Positions 32,266-43,550 of a stretch of DNA of 64,000 bases are shown piece after piece. This stretch comes from Gonocerus acuteangulatus (lineage: Eukaryota > Arthropoda > Insecta > Hemiptera > Coreidae). Positions within the stretch are counted from its first letter, which is position 1. Each line of letters starts with the position of its first letter. The notes beneath the pieces are model-generated. The model made no database searches. It worked only from the letters and a program-made list of their open reading frames with translations, and was not told the DNA's origin. The translations under genes were made by a program, and so were the position numbers. The stretch lies in NCBI GenBank assembly GCA_946811695.1, contig OX328123.1:122910429-122974428 (forward strand). Reading direction: 5' to 3'.

Positions 32266-33557
32266 TCCAAAGAAGATACACCAGACTTGCCACTGAGGGG
32301 TATCGACGATGCCGACGAGAGGAAAAAAGTGTGCATAAGAGAAAGAAGAAAGCTTGGGAAAGGAAGAAGCTGGAGGATATAGAAGAGCTGAGGTTAGAAA
32401 ATGACACTAGAACTTTCTACAGGCGCGTCAATCAGGAAAGAGCAGTTTTTCAGCCCAGAAGTATTGCATGCAGGAATAAGGAGGGTATGCTGCTCACTAA
32501 GAAAGAGGACGTGTTGGAAATGTGGGCCAAGCACTTTGAGGATATCCTGAATGATGACCTGGAGAGTGAGGGGAACGAGCCGGTGGTAATGGTTGAGGAA
32601 GACTTGGAGGCTCCCCCAGAATTGGAGGAAGTTCAGGAGGCAATATCCAGACTCAGGAACAATAAGAGCCCGGGACCAGATGAATTGCCAGCCGAAATTT
32701 TTAAGTATGGCGGGGAAGATCTTCACAGGGCCTTATACGACCTTCTATTGGAAATATGGATAAATGAGAAAATGCCCAAAGAATGGGGTAAAGGCATAAT
32801 ATGCCCAATTTTCAAGAAAGGGGAGCGAATGGTGGCAACAAATTATAGAGGATTATCACTATTACCCAGCGCCTACAAGATCCTATCACGAATTCTCTAT
32901 GACAGAATCTACCATCATGCAGAACTGATAGTTGGCCCATACCAGACCGGCTTTAGGAAAGGCAAATCAACCTTAGACCAGGTTTACACCCTACGAATAT
33001 TAATGGAGAAAGGAGTGGAATACAGGCTGCCAACACATCACCTCTTTGTGGATTTTAAGAATGCATATGACAGCATTAAACGGCCCCAGCTTTTTCAAGC
33101 ATTAATAGACCTAGGCGTACCGCAGAAGCTAACCCGGTTAGCAAGAATGACCATGCACGAGGCCCATAATGTTGTCAGAGTTATGGGAGGCAGCTCCAGG
33201 GAATTTCGCTCGGACAAGGGTCTCCGGCAGGGTGATGGTCAACCATGTTTGCTATTCATTTTGGCGCTAGAAAAGGTGGTTAGGGATGCAGGTATTCAGA
33301 GAACCGGCTCTATAGTACACCGAGGAACTCAGCTTCTGGCGTTTGCAGATGATTTTGATTTAGTGGCTAGATCCAGGAATGCTATGAAGGAAGCCTTTAT
33401 TGCTTTACAGGGTGCAGCACAATACCTGGGACTGGAGGTCAATGAAAGCATGACCAAGTACATGGTGGTGGGCGGAGAAGGTCGCCGAGAAGAAGGTGCA
33501 TCCATAACCGTAGGATCATTCACCTTCGACTGTGTCCAGGAGTTCACTTACCTGTGA
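32262..33557 (+). pseudogene. RTE-like LINE: reverse transcriptase domain
   Basis: A 431-codon frame. A basic linker (HKRKKKAWERKK) leads into RT motifs: NNKSPGPDELPAEIFK, TNYRGLSLLPSAYKILSRIL, GFRKGKSTLDQVYTLR, HHLFVDFKNAYDSI, the motif B region GLRQGDGQP, and the active site FADD at 33341-33352. It stops at TGA 33555-33557 before the thumb and C-terminal region, which continue in another frame. FADD and the SPGPDE motif are intact. Clade placement (RTE-like rather than Jockey) rests on the EN/RT style and the C-terminal tail. Confidence 0.87.
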
Positions 33558-33581
33558 ACGTTACTGACGTCGAACAACAAC

Positions 33582-34126
33582 ATGACCCGTGAGATATGCC
33601 GGCGAATTCATCCAGCAAACAGGTGCTATTTTGGACTCACCAAGTTAATAAGAAGCCAGCTACTAACCAGAACCTCCAAAGTCAGACTCTACAAAACACT
33701 GATCCGCCCAGTTCTGACCTACGCCTCTGAAGCCTGGACCATGAGCAAATCCGACGAAAAGAATCTGCTAATATTTGAAAGAAAACTCTTACGCAGGATT
33801 TATGGACCACTTAGGGAAGGGGAAGTCTGGAGGCGGCGTAGGAATCAGGAGTTGTATGACCTATACGGAGATTTGGATGTAGTCCGGTACATTAAACATG
33901 GGCTGGACATGTTGTTCGTATGACCGAAGAAGGGATTCCCAGGAAAGCTCTGGAAGGCCATTTGGACCGCACCAGAAGAAGAGGAAAACCACGACTTAGA
34001 TGGGCTGATGCAGTAGCTGCTGATTCGAGGTGTCTTCTTAATACCCCAAACTGGAAGGCGGCGGCATGTGATCGAGCTGGATGGCGGAAGCTCTTGGAGA
34101 AGGCCAAGACCCAACTCGGGTTGTAG
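33582..34126 (+). pseudogene. RTE-like LINE: RT thumb and C-terminus
   Basis: 33582-33923 continues RT (TRTSKVRLYKTLIRPVLTYASEAW, FERKLLRRIYGP). After a frame change it ends at 34126 with RGKPRLRWADAVAAD and a WRKLLEKAKTQLGL stop, the typical tail of this LINE group. The 3' UTR is very short and ends in TAAGTAAGT at about 34143. The 34022-34140 tail is duplicated at 41957-42080. Confidence 0.8.
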
Positions 34127-34143
34127 CGCCATTAAAGTAAGTA

Positions 34144-34740
34144 AGTGATCATCACCATCAATGAGTATATTTTCACGATGGTCACTTAACTGTTAAGTTT
34201 GGTCTTCCTCTTTCCCCTTCTATTAATTTAAACGAGTTTGATTGACTAGAGTTTTGATATCTTCTTGAGGGAACGTAGCGAGCGGAAACACATAGCACAT
34301 ATGCCCATAATGCGAAATAAATATATATTTAAAAAAATAATTGGAAATTTTAAGGGTCTTCTCACCCGTCGTAACCTGTCTCTTGTGCGTTTCCGCTCGC
34401 TAAGATTATTATTAAGAAGATACCAAAACTCTAAGCGAGTTGGATTGGCTAGAGTTTTGATATCTTCATGAGCGAGCGGAAACGCATAGCACGTATGCCC
34501 ATAAGTGACAGGTTACGACGAGTGAGGATGCTCTTAAAATTTACAATTATTTTTGAAGAAATATTTTATCAACATTTCAAATGAGAGTAGTTTACCAACA
34601 TTCCTGCGTACGCGCATGTTTACAAATACGTTTTTTACGCCAGCTTTCTTAATCCCCATAACAGTGAACTTCAGTGCGGACGAATTCGTGTTTAGTGCAT
34701 CAAAATACGATATAGTGCAAAATAATCGGTTCAGAGGAGT
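34144..34740. mobile_element. Foldback-family fragment with GC-rich modules, duplicated
   Basis: Contains two GCGAGCGGAAAC modules with AGTTTTGATATCTTC flanks, in opposite orientation around 34390. 34022-34686 is almost identical to 41957-42632, so LINE tail and fragment were duplicated together. The 3' part (TGTTTAGTGCATCAAAATAC) matches 62455. Confidence 0.65.
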
Positions 34741-35244
34741 CTAAACTCCAGTATTACCTTAATATTTTCCCCTTAAAGGTATAACTGACACCATGACTGA
34801 AAAAAATATACCTTTTGTATGTCTCCTTAAGGTTTTACAGGTCTTCCAAAAACCGCAAGTTCTTCAAAATTACCACAGGTGTTGGGAGCCTTTAAAATTG
34901 GTGAATTTTGAATGGGTATATCTCAAGAAGGACTGAACGAAAAAATTTGAAATTTGTACAAAATAGTCTTTTTATAAGTAGTAATCAACACATAAAATTT
35001 CATCATGGTGTTTTGACTAAAAGTATTTTTTATAATATATAACAGTTAGAGATTTTGCATGTATTTCACATGCACTAGTCTACAATGAAATTGGCCCAGG
35101 ATATAGCATTTCTTGTAGATGTCTGTGCCCAGTTATTATGGAGCCACCGTTTTTCTCTACCCATCTCCAATTCTTAGAAAAACGGGAAAAACGAAAAATA
35201 GCATTATTCATCGACTTCCTGTTAAAAACGAAGTCCCTAATCAC
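34741..35244. other. Spacer, no gene seen
   Basis: AT-rich, no domains or repeats recognised. Confidence 0.4.
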
Positions 35245-35422
35245 TTAATTAAGAATGTAAAAAATGAAAATTTTAGTGTAATATATTCTCATTAAAACAA
35301 AGTCACACCCATTAAAATCCGTTGGGCATATCCAGAGATATACAACTTGAAAGGCAATAACTTGTCAGAAAATCTTCATAAAGTAATGTTGCCTCAGGGC
35401 CATAGCAAAGCCATCTCTAAAA
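35245..35422. repeat. About 177-bp direct repeat, copy 1
   Basis: Matches 40880-41055 with few differences (AAAGGCAATAACTTGTCAGA, AAGTAATGTTGCCTCAGGGC). The two copies flank the 35.4-40.4 kb nest. Confidence 0.8.
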
Positions 35423-36544
35423 AAAGTCCGACTCGCAGGAACTGCGTCATCTTAGCGCGGTTACGTACATCTCGAAGAAATGGAATTGATTAGCATCACA
35501 AATCACAGGAAACTGACAGTAGCCAACTTTCACTGAAGCGGATAATTCTTAATCTGTATACGTCATTACAATTATGTACTGAAAACGTACTTACTCTTCG
35601 ACTACCGCTCAGAAGGCTCTATTCTAAACAACCAAAAATTTTTTGTCATTTTAGGTATCTTGTTTTACTAGCAAATTCGTTTTACTGTTATAATCAACTG
35701 TAAATATGTGCTTCATGGCGAATAAAATTCCATTCTGTTGTGGGTTAAATCTTTCTATAAAATAAGAAATAACGATAACTTCTGTTGGAGGCTATGAGGA
35801 AGGTTATATAGATAGGGGAATTCAAAACAAACTACGTCATCATGATTAGCCACTGCCATCATGATTACCACAGCCACTCCAAACTTAGTACCAATACCTT
35901 TCACCGTTTCTTATCTTATTTTAATACAATACTAATTTTACTGATAAATGCAATTTAAAACAAGAAACAACCAATTAAAAAGTGAGATAAACAAAGAGAA
36001 AAACCCTTTCAAAATAACAAAACAAACACTTTTTAAGTTTTAAGCGCTTATATCTCTGATTGACGTTGCCCTATCGACTATTGCTTCAGAGCCTTTTTTG
36101 TAGAGAATTTAGTAAGCATATTTTTTGCCCCAAACTTCCTTAACTCCAAATATAACCACAATTTAAACATCTTAGTTGGGATTAATTTCCAAGATTTAGA
36201 AAATATTTCAATTGAATCCCGCGATTCTAAGTACTCACAAAAAAATAATGACTTACAAAAACATTGATTCCACTTTTCTCAGAAAAAGTTACAGATATCG
36301 CCTTAAAAATGGTTTCATTCGTTTTCTTATGTTAAGAAACCTATAAAACAAGTACCTGCAAGCATATAAACTCAAAAACGTAAGCGTTACGATTTTTTTT
36401 GCGCGAATTTCGCCCCAAACACTATCTTACCGTAGGCAAATTCTGCTGGTTAACGAACATGACCTTTCAAATTAGAAGACAGATTTTTGTGCCAAATTTC
36501 ATCAAAATCGGGCCATTTTTGAGCTTGCTACAGAGCGAACATAC

Positions 36545-36548
36545 AAGC

Positions 36549-36616
<68 letters not shown>
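36545..36616. repeat. (TA)n array, insertion site of the LTR element
   Basis: TA repeat ending at the TG of the left LTR; TA-rich sequence resumes at 40215. Confidence 0.9.
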
Positions 36617-36619
<3 letters not shown>

Positions 36620-36961
36620 AGTGATATCCTAACTATCATAAAAAATATCTTACTACTTCGTAGTAATATGAAATAATGACATAGCAAAAATGTCCTTCCT
36701 CCTAAAATCTAGAAGGCATCTCTATGCCGGGAGATCGTCAGTTGTTTTTCAGTGAAAAGAGTTTTGCTCAGATTTTGGTGGCTAACAGTGACGAGATTGT
36801 TGAAATTTCATTGGGAGCTATTGTGACTTGTGGATGTAAGTTAATTTTTGTAATATTGTATACATTTAATATTAATTCGTTGTAGTAAGGTGAGTATAGC
36901 TGGTTGATAATTGGAGATAACTCTAATTTGTATATATGTACCCAACACGACCCTTTTAGCA

Positions 36962-37036
<75 letters not shown>

Positions 37037-38087
37037 GTCAGCCGTAATATTTGTTATATTTCAACGAAACTTGGTATTCGTAGTGGTAATATCGAGAGAA
37101 AAGTGAGATATAAAAATGAACTAAATCGGTTCATTAGGAGGGGGGTTTACTCCGGACCCACAATACCAATTCGCCACTACCAGCCGTGATTTTTGGTATA
37201 TTTCCACGAAACTCGGTCTTCGTAGTGGTAATCCACAGGTAAATATGTGTTGTAAAAATAAACTAAATTGGTTCATTAGGAGGGGGGGGGGGGGGGTTAC
37301 TCCGGACCCACAATACCAATTCGCCACTGCCAGCCGTGATTTTTGGTATATTTCGACGAAACTCGGTATTCGTAGTGGTAATCTACAGGTAAATATGTGT
37401 TGTAAAAATAAACTAAATCGGTTCAGGAGGGGGAGGGGGGGGTTTACTCCGGACCCAAATTACTAATATACTCATACAGGTCGTAATTTCTGCTGTATTG
37501 TAACGAAACGCGGTATGCGTCGTGGGTAACTCATGGGAAAGAAGTGTTGTAAAAATGAGCTGAATCGGTCAATCGGAAAGGAGGGGGGGTTTACTTTGTA
37601 ATATATTTCAATAGAAAAGCCCGCCAGACGTAGGTTCACAAAGCCGCCGCAAGGAGCGCTTTCTAGCACTAGAGGGACTGTATCCTGTTCCTGCGTTAGA
37701 TCAAAAGACGAAAATATGAGGTTTTTTGTATTTATTACGTAGTGTAGTATGTACCATGTGTAAACATAACTCTGGAAGCAAATTAATAATTGATCAGTTA
37801 CTCATTACAAAATTAAAAGAGAACTATTCATGTTTTTATTTTATTTATGCAGGATATTTTAAGCAAATTGTTCTGAAAAGCAGTCTACACTACCCAAATT
37901 CTGAGGAAAGTGCTTAGTTATGCAGCTCCTGCGTGACGGACTTTTTAATAATGAAATAAAATTTAAATTTCTTTATATTTCCATACAAAATCTTATTAAT
38001 AATAAAATTAAATTTCAATTCATTACACTTCGATATACAAATTAAATTATTGAATAAAATAAAATATTTTTTTTTTATTTTATAACA
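36617..38087 (+). mobile_element. Left LTR, interrupted
   Basis: Starts TGTAGTGATATCC and ends TTTTATAACA. Without the insert at 36958-37940 it is about 488 bp, equal to the right LTR, with about 95% identity by eye. Directly after it, TGGCGTCCAACGTAGC (38091) looks like a tRNA primer-binding site. Confidence 0.82.
36958..37940. mobile_element. 983-bp insert in the left LTR with 140-bp tandem units
   Basis: Flanked by CTTTT on both sides (36953-36957 and 37941-37945), a likely target duplication, since the right LTR has the uninterrupted sequence. Inside: a (TA)n array (36965-37032), then four diverged units of about 140 bp each with CGAAACTCGGTATTCGTAGT-like words and a G-rich run, then GC-richer DNA. 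No coding potential. Class unknown. Confidence 0.65.
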
Positions 38088-38180
38088 TTTTGGCGTCCAA
38101 CGTAGCGGCTATGCAAATTAGAGATTTTTTTTTAATCAATTAAATATATAGGGTTATTTATTTATTTAAATTGGGGAAAT

Positions 38181-39397
38181 ATGAATAGAGAAAAATCTCC
38201 GATATTTCGAGGAATTCAGGATTCAATTCAAGCAGAGGGCGAAATAAATGACTCGAGCTTTTCCCAAGAAAATGAGTTAGCGAGTAGCGTAATTCTACCC
38301 GTTACCCCTAGCAAAGAGTCACGATCTACGGAAAAAGAAAATGGCGGACATACCTCAGTTTTGGGAGAGATGATGAAATTACTATACGATCAACTAAAGT
38401 TTTATTTCGACAGTCTAAATAAAAGATTCGACGATACTGATAAAAAAAACTCAACGATTTAAATGCTTCAATATCAAGTAAAATAATTTATGACGATGAG
38501 GAAGTAAATAATAATATTGATTATATAAATAAAGATAATAAAATTGAAGAAGAAATATAAAGTAAATTAATTTATGAGGAGGAAGTAAATAATAATATTG
38601 ATTATATAAATAAAGATAATGAAACTATAGAAGAAATATCAAGTAAAATAATTTATGAGAATGAGGAAGTAAATAATAAAATTGATTATATAAATAAAGG
38701 TAATAAAATTGAAGAAGAAATATTAAGTAAATTAATTTATGACAATGAGAAAGTGAATAAAATAATAAATAATAATATTGATTATATAAATAAAGGTAAT
38801 AAAACTAAAGAAGAAATATCAAGTAGAATAATTCATGACAATGAGGAAGTAAATAATAATATTGATGATATAAATAAAGATAACAAAATGGAAGAAGAAA
38901 TATTAAGTAAATTAATTTATGACAATGAGAAAGTGAATAAAATAATAAATAATAATATTGATTATATAAATAAAGGTAATAAAACTAAAGAAGAAATATC
39001 AAGTAGAATAATTCATGACAATGAGGAAGTAAATAATAATATTGATGATATAAATAAAGATAACAAAATGGAAGAAGAAATATTGAGTGAATTAATTGAT
39101 GGAAATGAAGTAATAAATAAAATAATTGATAATAAAATAACTAATGATAATTTTAAAAATAAAATAAATACAAAAGTTACAGAAAAGGGTTTGAAACATA
39201 ATAACTCTGAAGAAATGACTGATGACTATAAGAAAAGTAAAGAACTAGTTGGCAGTGGGAAGAATAGTAAGGATGAAGTGGAGAAAATGGATGACAATTT
39301 AAATGATAACAGTAATAATGAGACAATGTTGTATGTCAACTGTGGAAGGGGAGTAGAGAAGATTTCAATACCAGAGAGACCCCAAGAAAAAGAATGA
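38181..39397 (+). CDS. Gag-position frame with 60-residue tandem repeats
   Basis: The first frame, 38181-38462 (ATG 38181, 93 codons), ends with TAA in an A-run context. A second frame then runs to TGA about 39397. The second part is built from Asn/Lys/Glu-rich repeats (motifs INKDNK, EEEILSK, IIHDNEEVNNN). 38755-38934 and 38935-39114 are nearly identical 180-bp copies, with older diverged copies upstream. The C-terminus is charged (VEKISIPERPQEKE). No protease, RT, integrase or CCHC motif. It sits where gag should be between PBS and right LTR, so I infer a gag-like or replacement ORF of a non-autonomous element. Confidence 0.55.
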
Positions 39398-39725
39398 AGC
39401 AGAAATGTAGTGAAAAATCGACAGACACCAAAAGAATATAAACGACCAAGACTAAGTCCACGGCAAAAATTAACATTTATTGTAAATTTAGTGTAAAAAC
39501 AATTTCTTAAAAATAATTTGATAATAAAAATAAATATAATTTAACATTAAACAATCTATCTAAATTTTTATAAATATAATTTAAATGATTAAGTAAATAC
39601 ATTTTAGAGTATGTAAGCCAACCTTTCTAAATTGTTATAATAAATTGTATAAATATTTCATTTTCACCGGATAAAAATCTTTTTTTTTTATATTTTTTTT
39701 TTTTTTTAAAAACATGAGTGCAATA

Positions 39726-40214
39726 TGTAGTGATATCCCAACTATCATAAAAATATCTTACCACTTCGTAGTAATATGAAATGATGACATAGCAAAAATT
39801 TCCTTCCTCCTAAAATCAAGAAGGCATCTCTATGCCGGAAGATCGGGGGATCGTCAGTTGTTTTTCAGTGAGAAGAGTTTTGCTCAGATTTTGGTGGCTA
39901 ACAGTGACGAGATTGTTGAAATTTCATTGGGAGCTATTGTGACTTGTGGATGTAAGTTAATTTTTGTAATATTGTATACATTTAATATTAATTCGTTGTA
40001 GTAAGGTGTGTATAGCTGGTTGATAATTGGAGATAACTCTAATTTGTATATATGAACCCAACACGACCCTTTTTAATAATGAAATAAAATTTAAATTTTT
40101 TTATATTTCCATACAAAATCTTATTAATAATAAAATTAAATTTCAATTGATTACACTGTGATATACAAATTAAATTATTAAATAAAATAAAAAATTTGTT
40201 TTTATTTTATAACA
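39726..40214 (+). mobile_element. Right LTR, intact
   Basis: 489 bp, TG...CA boundaries (TGTAGTG to TATAACA), and a direct repeat of the left LTR. It contains a small GATCGGGGGATCG variation relative to the left copy. It is followed by TA-rich flank and the resumed outer element. Confidence 0.85.
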
Positions 40215-40379
40215 ATATATTTATATATATACAAATTTGAGCCACCTATATTTTCGTGATCTATAGGGCCTGAAACGTGAAAGTTTCTAGTCGGCACTTC
40301 CGGATTGCGTCGTGAGGTCAACCTCATAAGCGGGTTCTCCCTATGGAGATAGGGAGTAACCGCACTAAAAAGAATCTGC

Positions 40380-40879
40380 AATCAGATTTCTTCTATCTCA
40401 TCTAAATTGTACGTAAATTTGAAATTAGTAAAAAACAAACATGACTTCAAGAAGGTTTAAATTAATATATTTTTTGTTTCAGTGATAAAAAATTCAGTAT
40501 ATTTGAAGTTTACAATTGATAATTGCGGGAATACATTTTTTGTTTTTTTAAATGTGAATTTTACCTTCTTTCTTTCTGAATCAACTTCTGTGATAAATAT
40601 ATTCAACAATTTATAATAAAACATCTTTGTTTATATAAATTTTAAACATGCAGAAAACATTTTAATCTAATCCGATAATTCTAAGTACCCTAACCAAAAA
40701 CTTTATTCGACAACTACTTTTCCACTTTTCTCAAAAACGGTTGAATCTATCGCCTTAAAAACGGCCTTCATTCATTTTTTATGGACAAGAAACCTATAAA
40801 ACGAGTACTTGCAAGCATATGAAGTAAGCGTAAAGATTTTTTCGCGTGAATTTCGCTTAAAAAACCATGGTCCAATGGT
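40380..40879. other. Repeat-derived spacer
   Basis: Resembles internal parts of the TTAGCGCGGTT family (AACCTATAAAACGAGTACTT at about 40790 is close to 36340). No gene. Confidence 0.45.
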
Positions 40880-41055
40880 TAATTAAAAGGGTAAAAAATG
40901 AAAATTTTAGGGTAATATATTCTCATTAAAACAATGTCACACCCATTAAAATCTGATGGGGCATATCCAGAGATGTACAACTTGAAAGGCAATAACTTGT
41001 CAGAAAATCTTCATAAAGTAATGTTGCCTCAGGGCTGTAGCAAAGCCATCTCTAA
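40880..41055. repeat. About 177-bp direct repeat, copy 2
   Basis: Partner of 35245-35422. Confidence 0.8.
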
Positions 41056-41248
41056 ATTATAATAGGTGTACCTGAAAGAAGTTTTATTGTAGAAAAATTA
41101 TCTCCAATCAGATTTCTTATATGTATAATGAAACATTGTAAGTTAGTGAAAATAATTATATTAATTGTTAACAACATTAATTACATTTTTGTATAACATA
41201 TTAAATTAATTATTCAACAATTATGACTTAATTTAAAACTTAAATAAC

Positions 41249-41250
<2 letters not shown>

Positions 41251-41303
<53 letters not shown>
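41251..41303. repeat. (TA)n microsatellite
   Basis: Downstream of host gene A's last exon on its strand. Confidence 0.95.
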
Positions 41304-41310
<7 letters not shown>

Positions 41311-41423
41311 CACTATCCAAATTCTTACAATTATTTTACATATTTCACATTTTTGTAAATTAAATAATAAATTAGTCATCATTGCACTGTTTACATTTGA
41401 AACACTTCCTCATTCCCTCGACT

Positions 41424-41600
41424 TCATTCTTCTTTGACTAGTTTTTCCTTTACAAGGGGTAGACATTTTTTTAGTTTGCTCTGTTCAGGACTGTAGCCTA
41501 GAATAATTAGCTGTGCATGAGTGCGGGTTGGCAGTCCTCGAAGATCACCTTCTGATTCATATAAGGATTCCCCACTTTCTTTTAACTCTGGTGCGATTTC
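41424..41600 (-). CDS. Host gene A, last coding exon
   Basis: On minus, CTTTGTAG acceptor at 41602-41601, then 58 codons starting EIAPELKESGESLY and ending KEKLVKEE with TGA at 41426-41424. It contains LPTRTHAQLIILGYSPEQ. Entry phase 0 fits the donor at 43907. Smooth codon use and lack of frame breaks contrast with the surrounding repeats. Confidence 0.65.
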   Translation of the reverse strand, partial: EIAPELKESGESLYESEGDLRGLPTRTHAQLIILGYSPEQSKLKKCLPLVKEKLVKEE

Positions 41601-41815
41601 CTACAAAGAATTCAAATCAATGAATTTAACAATAATGTTAATTAAACTAACTTATAAATACTGTAATTTATTTTCTGTATAAATAGTTGACAACTTTACT
41701 GCTAATTTGATAGTCCTTACGTTTGCTGACAACATAATTTGACAGAGATGTGTTATTAACAAGCTAAGATTAAAGAAATAGAACAACATATTTGAAGAAT
41801 ATATAATTAAAAAAT

Positions 41816-41956
41816 CGGAGGCACAGTGGCCGTGAGCGTTAAGGCGTTAACACTCTGTGCCAAGGGGGGTTTGATTCCCACTAGGGGTGATGGTTTTTCT
41901 TTCAAAAAAAGGAAAGGCATCAGCCCTATCCTGGCTAGAAATGGGTGGTAACCTAT
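41816..41956 (+). mobile_element. SINE family A head fused to LINE tail
   Basis: tRNA-like box A and B (TTTGATTCCCACTAGGGGTG) and body as in other copies, but at AACCTATGG it switches directly to the RTE-like LINE tail (41957 on). Confidence 0.75.
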
Positions 41957-42632
41957 GGATTCAAGGTGTCTTCTTAATACCCCAAACTGGAAGGCGGCGG
42001 CATGTGATCGAGCTGGATGGCGGAAGCTCTTGGAGGAGGCCAAGACCCAACTCGGGTTGTAGCGCCATTAAAGTAAGTAAGTGATCATCACCATCAGTGA
42101 GTATATTTTCACGATGGTCACTTAACTGTTAAGTTTGTTCTTCCTCTTTCCCCTTCTATTAATTTAAACGAGTTTGATTGACTAGAGTTTTGATATCTTC
42201 TTGAGGGAACGTAGCGAGTGGAAACACATAGCAAATATGCCCATAATGCGAAATAAATATATATTTAAAAAATTATTTAAAAATAATTGGAAATTTTAAG
42301 GGTCTTCTCACCCGTCGTAACCTGTCTCTTGTGCGTTTCCGCTCGCTAAGATTATTATTAAGAAGATACCAAAACTCTAAGTGAGTTGGATTGGCTAGAG
42401 TTTTGATATCTTCATGAGCGAGCGGAAACGCATAGCACGTATGCCCATAAGTGACAGGTTACAACGAGTGAGGATGCCCTTAAAATTTACAATTATTTTT
42501 GAAGAAATATTTTATCAACATTTCAAATGAGAGTAGTTTACCAACATCCCTGCGTACGCGCATGTTTACAAATACGTTTTTTACGCCAGCTTTCTTAATC
42601 CCCATAACAGTGAACTTCAGTGCGGACGAATT
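41957..42632. repeat. Duplicate of 34022-34686 (LINE tail plus foldback piece)
   Basis: Near identical over about 665 bp, including CCCAACTCGGGTTGTAGCGC and both GC modules. An ATTTAAAAAATT-type length difference lies near 42270. Identity ends at GCGGACGAATT in both places. Confidence 0.85.
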
Positions 42633-42772
42633 GAAGGAAAGACATCATTGATTTGTGAGGTTAAAAACATTTATCAATTGCTCGTGTAGTCACTATTCAT
42701 GGTACATGTTTTTTCCTTGCCGAACCTTGTCTGTTATTTCAGCCTGCATTAATGTTTGATGTATTAGCTTCA

Positions 42773-43126
42773 TCACTTTTTGAATTTGATGCATTCGCAC
42801 ACATGGATTGTTGCTTTGCACTCTTTGATGCAGGAGTCATAGTTTTTGTAAGCTTCCGTTGTATTTTTCCGAAGTTCTTCTTCGACTGCTAGGGAATTCT
42901 TGAGAAGTTGAGGCTCTACCTGTGGAGGATTGGTTTTGTGAACCTTTTCCAGCCTCATTTCTAAGTCCTTGATGAGCTGCAGAATTTTGTTCATGGCGTG
43001 CTTTCTGATGCCAGATTTTGCCTTCTCAGCGTATGAGTTGGGGCTGTTTTCGCTAAATCTCCATTTGGCCTCAGAATAACTTTTCTTTTGGAGAACCATA
43101 ACTTTCCATATTTCGATTCTTTCCAA
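42773..43126 (-). CDS. Unrecognised coiled-coil frame, possible exon
   Basis: A 117-codon minus frame preceded by an AAAG/AAG acceptor-like sequence. It is strongly helical and charged (KILQLIKDLEMRLEKVHK, VEEELRKNTTEAYKNYD) with a Cys-containing end (ECKATIHVCEC) and stop at 42773. It could be an alternative terminal exon of host gene A (it lies between its exons 3 and 4, same strand) or the tail of a transposon-encoded Myb/SANT-like protein. No domain is assigned. The first codon shown is not ATG. Confidence 0.35.
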   Translation of the reverse strand: MERIEIWKVMVLQKKSYSEAKWRFSENSPNSYAEKAKSGIRKHAMNKILQLIKDLEMRLEKVHKTNPPQVEPQLLKNSLAVEEELRKNTTEAYKNYDSCIKECKATIHVCECIKFKK

Positions 43127-43179
43127 TACGTAGGGTACTTCTTAAAAAAAATGAGGATCATGGCATAAACAGGATCTGA

Positions 43180-43550
43180 TTATGTCAATGGCACAATTGC
43201 ATGCGTTTCTGCTCGCTACCCTCGCTCAAGGTTATGTCGAAACTCTAGTCAATCCAACTCGTTGATAATATAGATCAAGGATGGTTTTACAGTGGATAAT
43301 GGACCGATATGCAATTTATAGTGCTTCCTTTGTTTCGGTAAAATAAACAAAAAAATAGGAAAACAAACAACAAACTAGGAAATCACATAACAACAAACAA
43401 AGAAACACCAATGTACAAATTAATTGCGTTCTAAATAGAAAGGGATAAAGACGGTTACTATGAACTCAATGACCAATAGAATATCACATAGGAATAGACC
43501 AATAGAAATACGTTATCCATGATCCAGATCTCTGAAAGAGACCCACATCT
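43180..43550. mobile_element. Half-copy of the 21.9-23.2 kb foldback family
   Basis: Shares TCCAACTCGTTGATAATATA, GGATAATGGACCGATAT-like and GACCAATAGAAATACGTTAT with 22240-22560. Only one arm is present. Confidence 0.7.

Larger units (their letters stand above)
35452..40376. mobile_element. TTAGCGCGGTT-end DNA element, outer layer of a nest
   Basis: The left end TTAGCGCGGTTACGTAC at about 35452 and the right end GGGAGTAACCGCACTAA at about 40360-40376 are inverted. Internal blocks agree with the copy at 61078-63822 (for example GCTTCATGGCGAATAAAATT at 35709, and CGGGCCATTTTTGAGC followed by (TA)n). The LTR element at 36617-40214 sits inside the (TA)n array. The right-hand block CAAATTTGAGCCACCTATAT resumes after it. 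No transposase, so non-autonomous. Confidence 0.7.

Noticed and set aside
36399..37189. Frames with long Tyr-Ile runs, also elsewhere
   Set aside because: Translations of (TA)n arrays.
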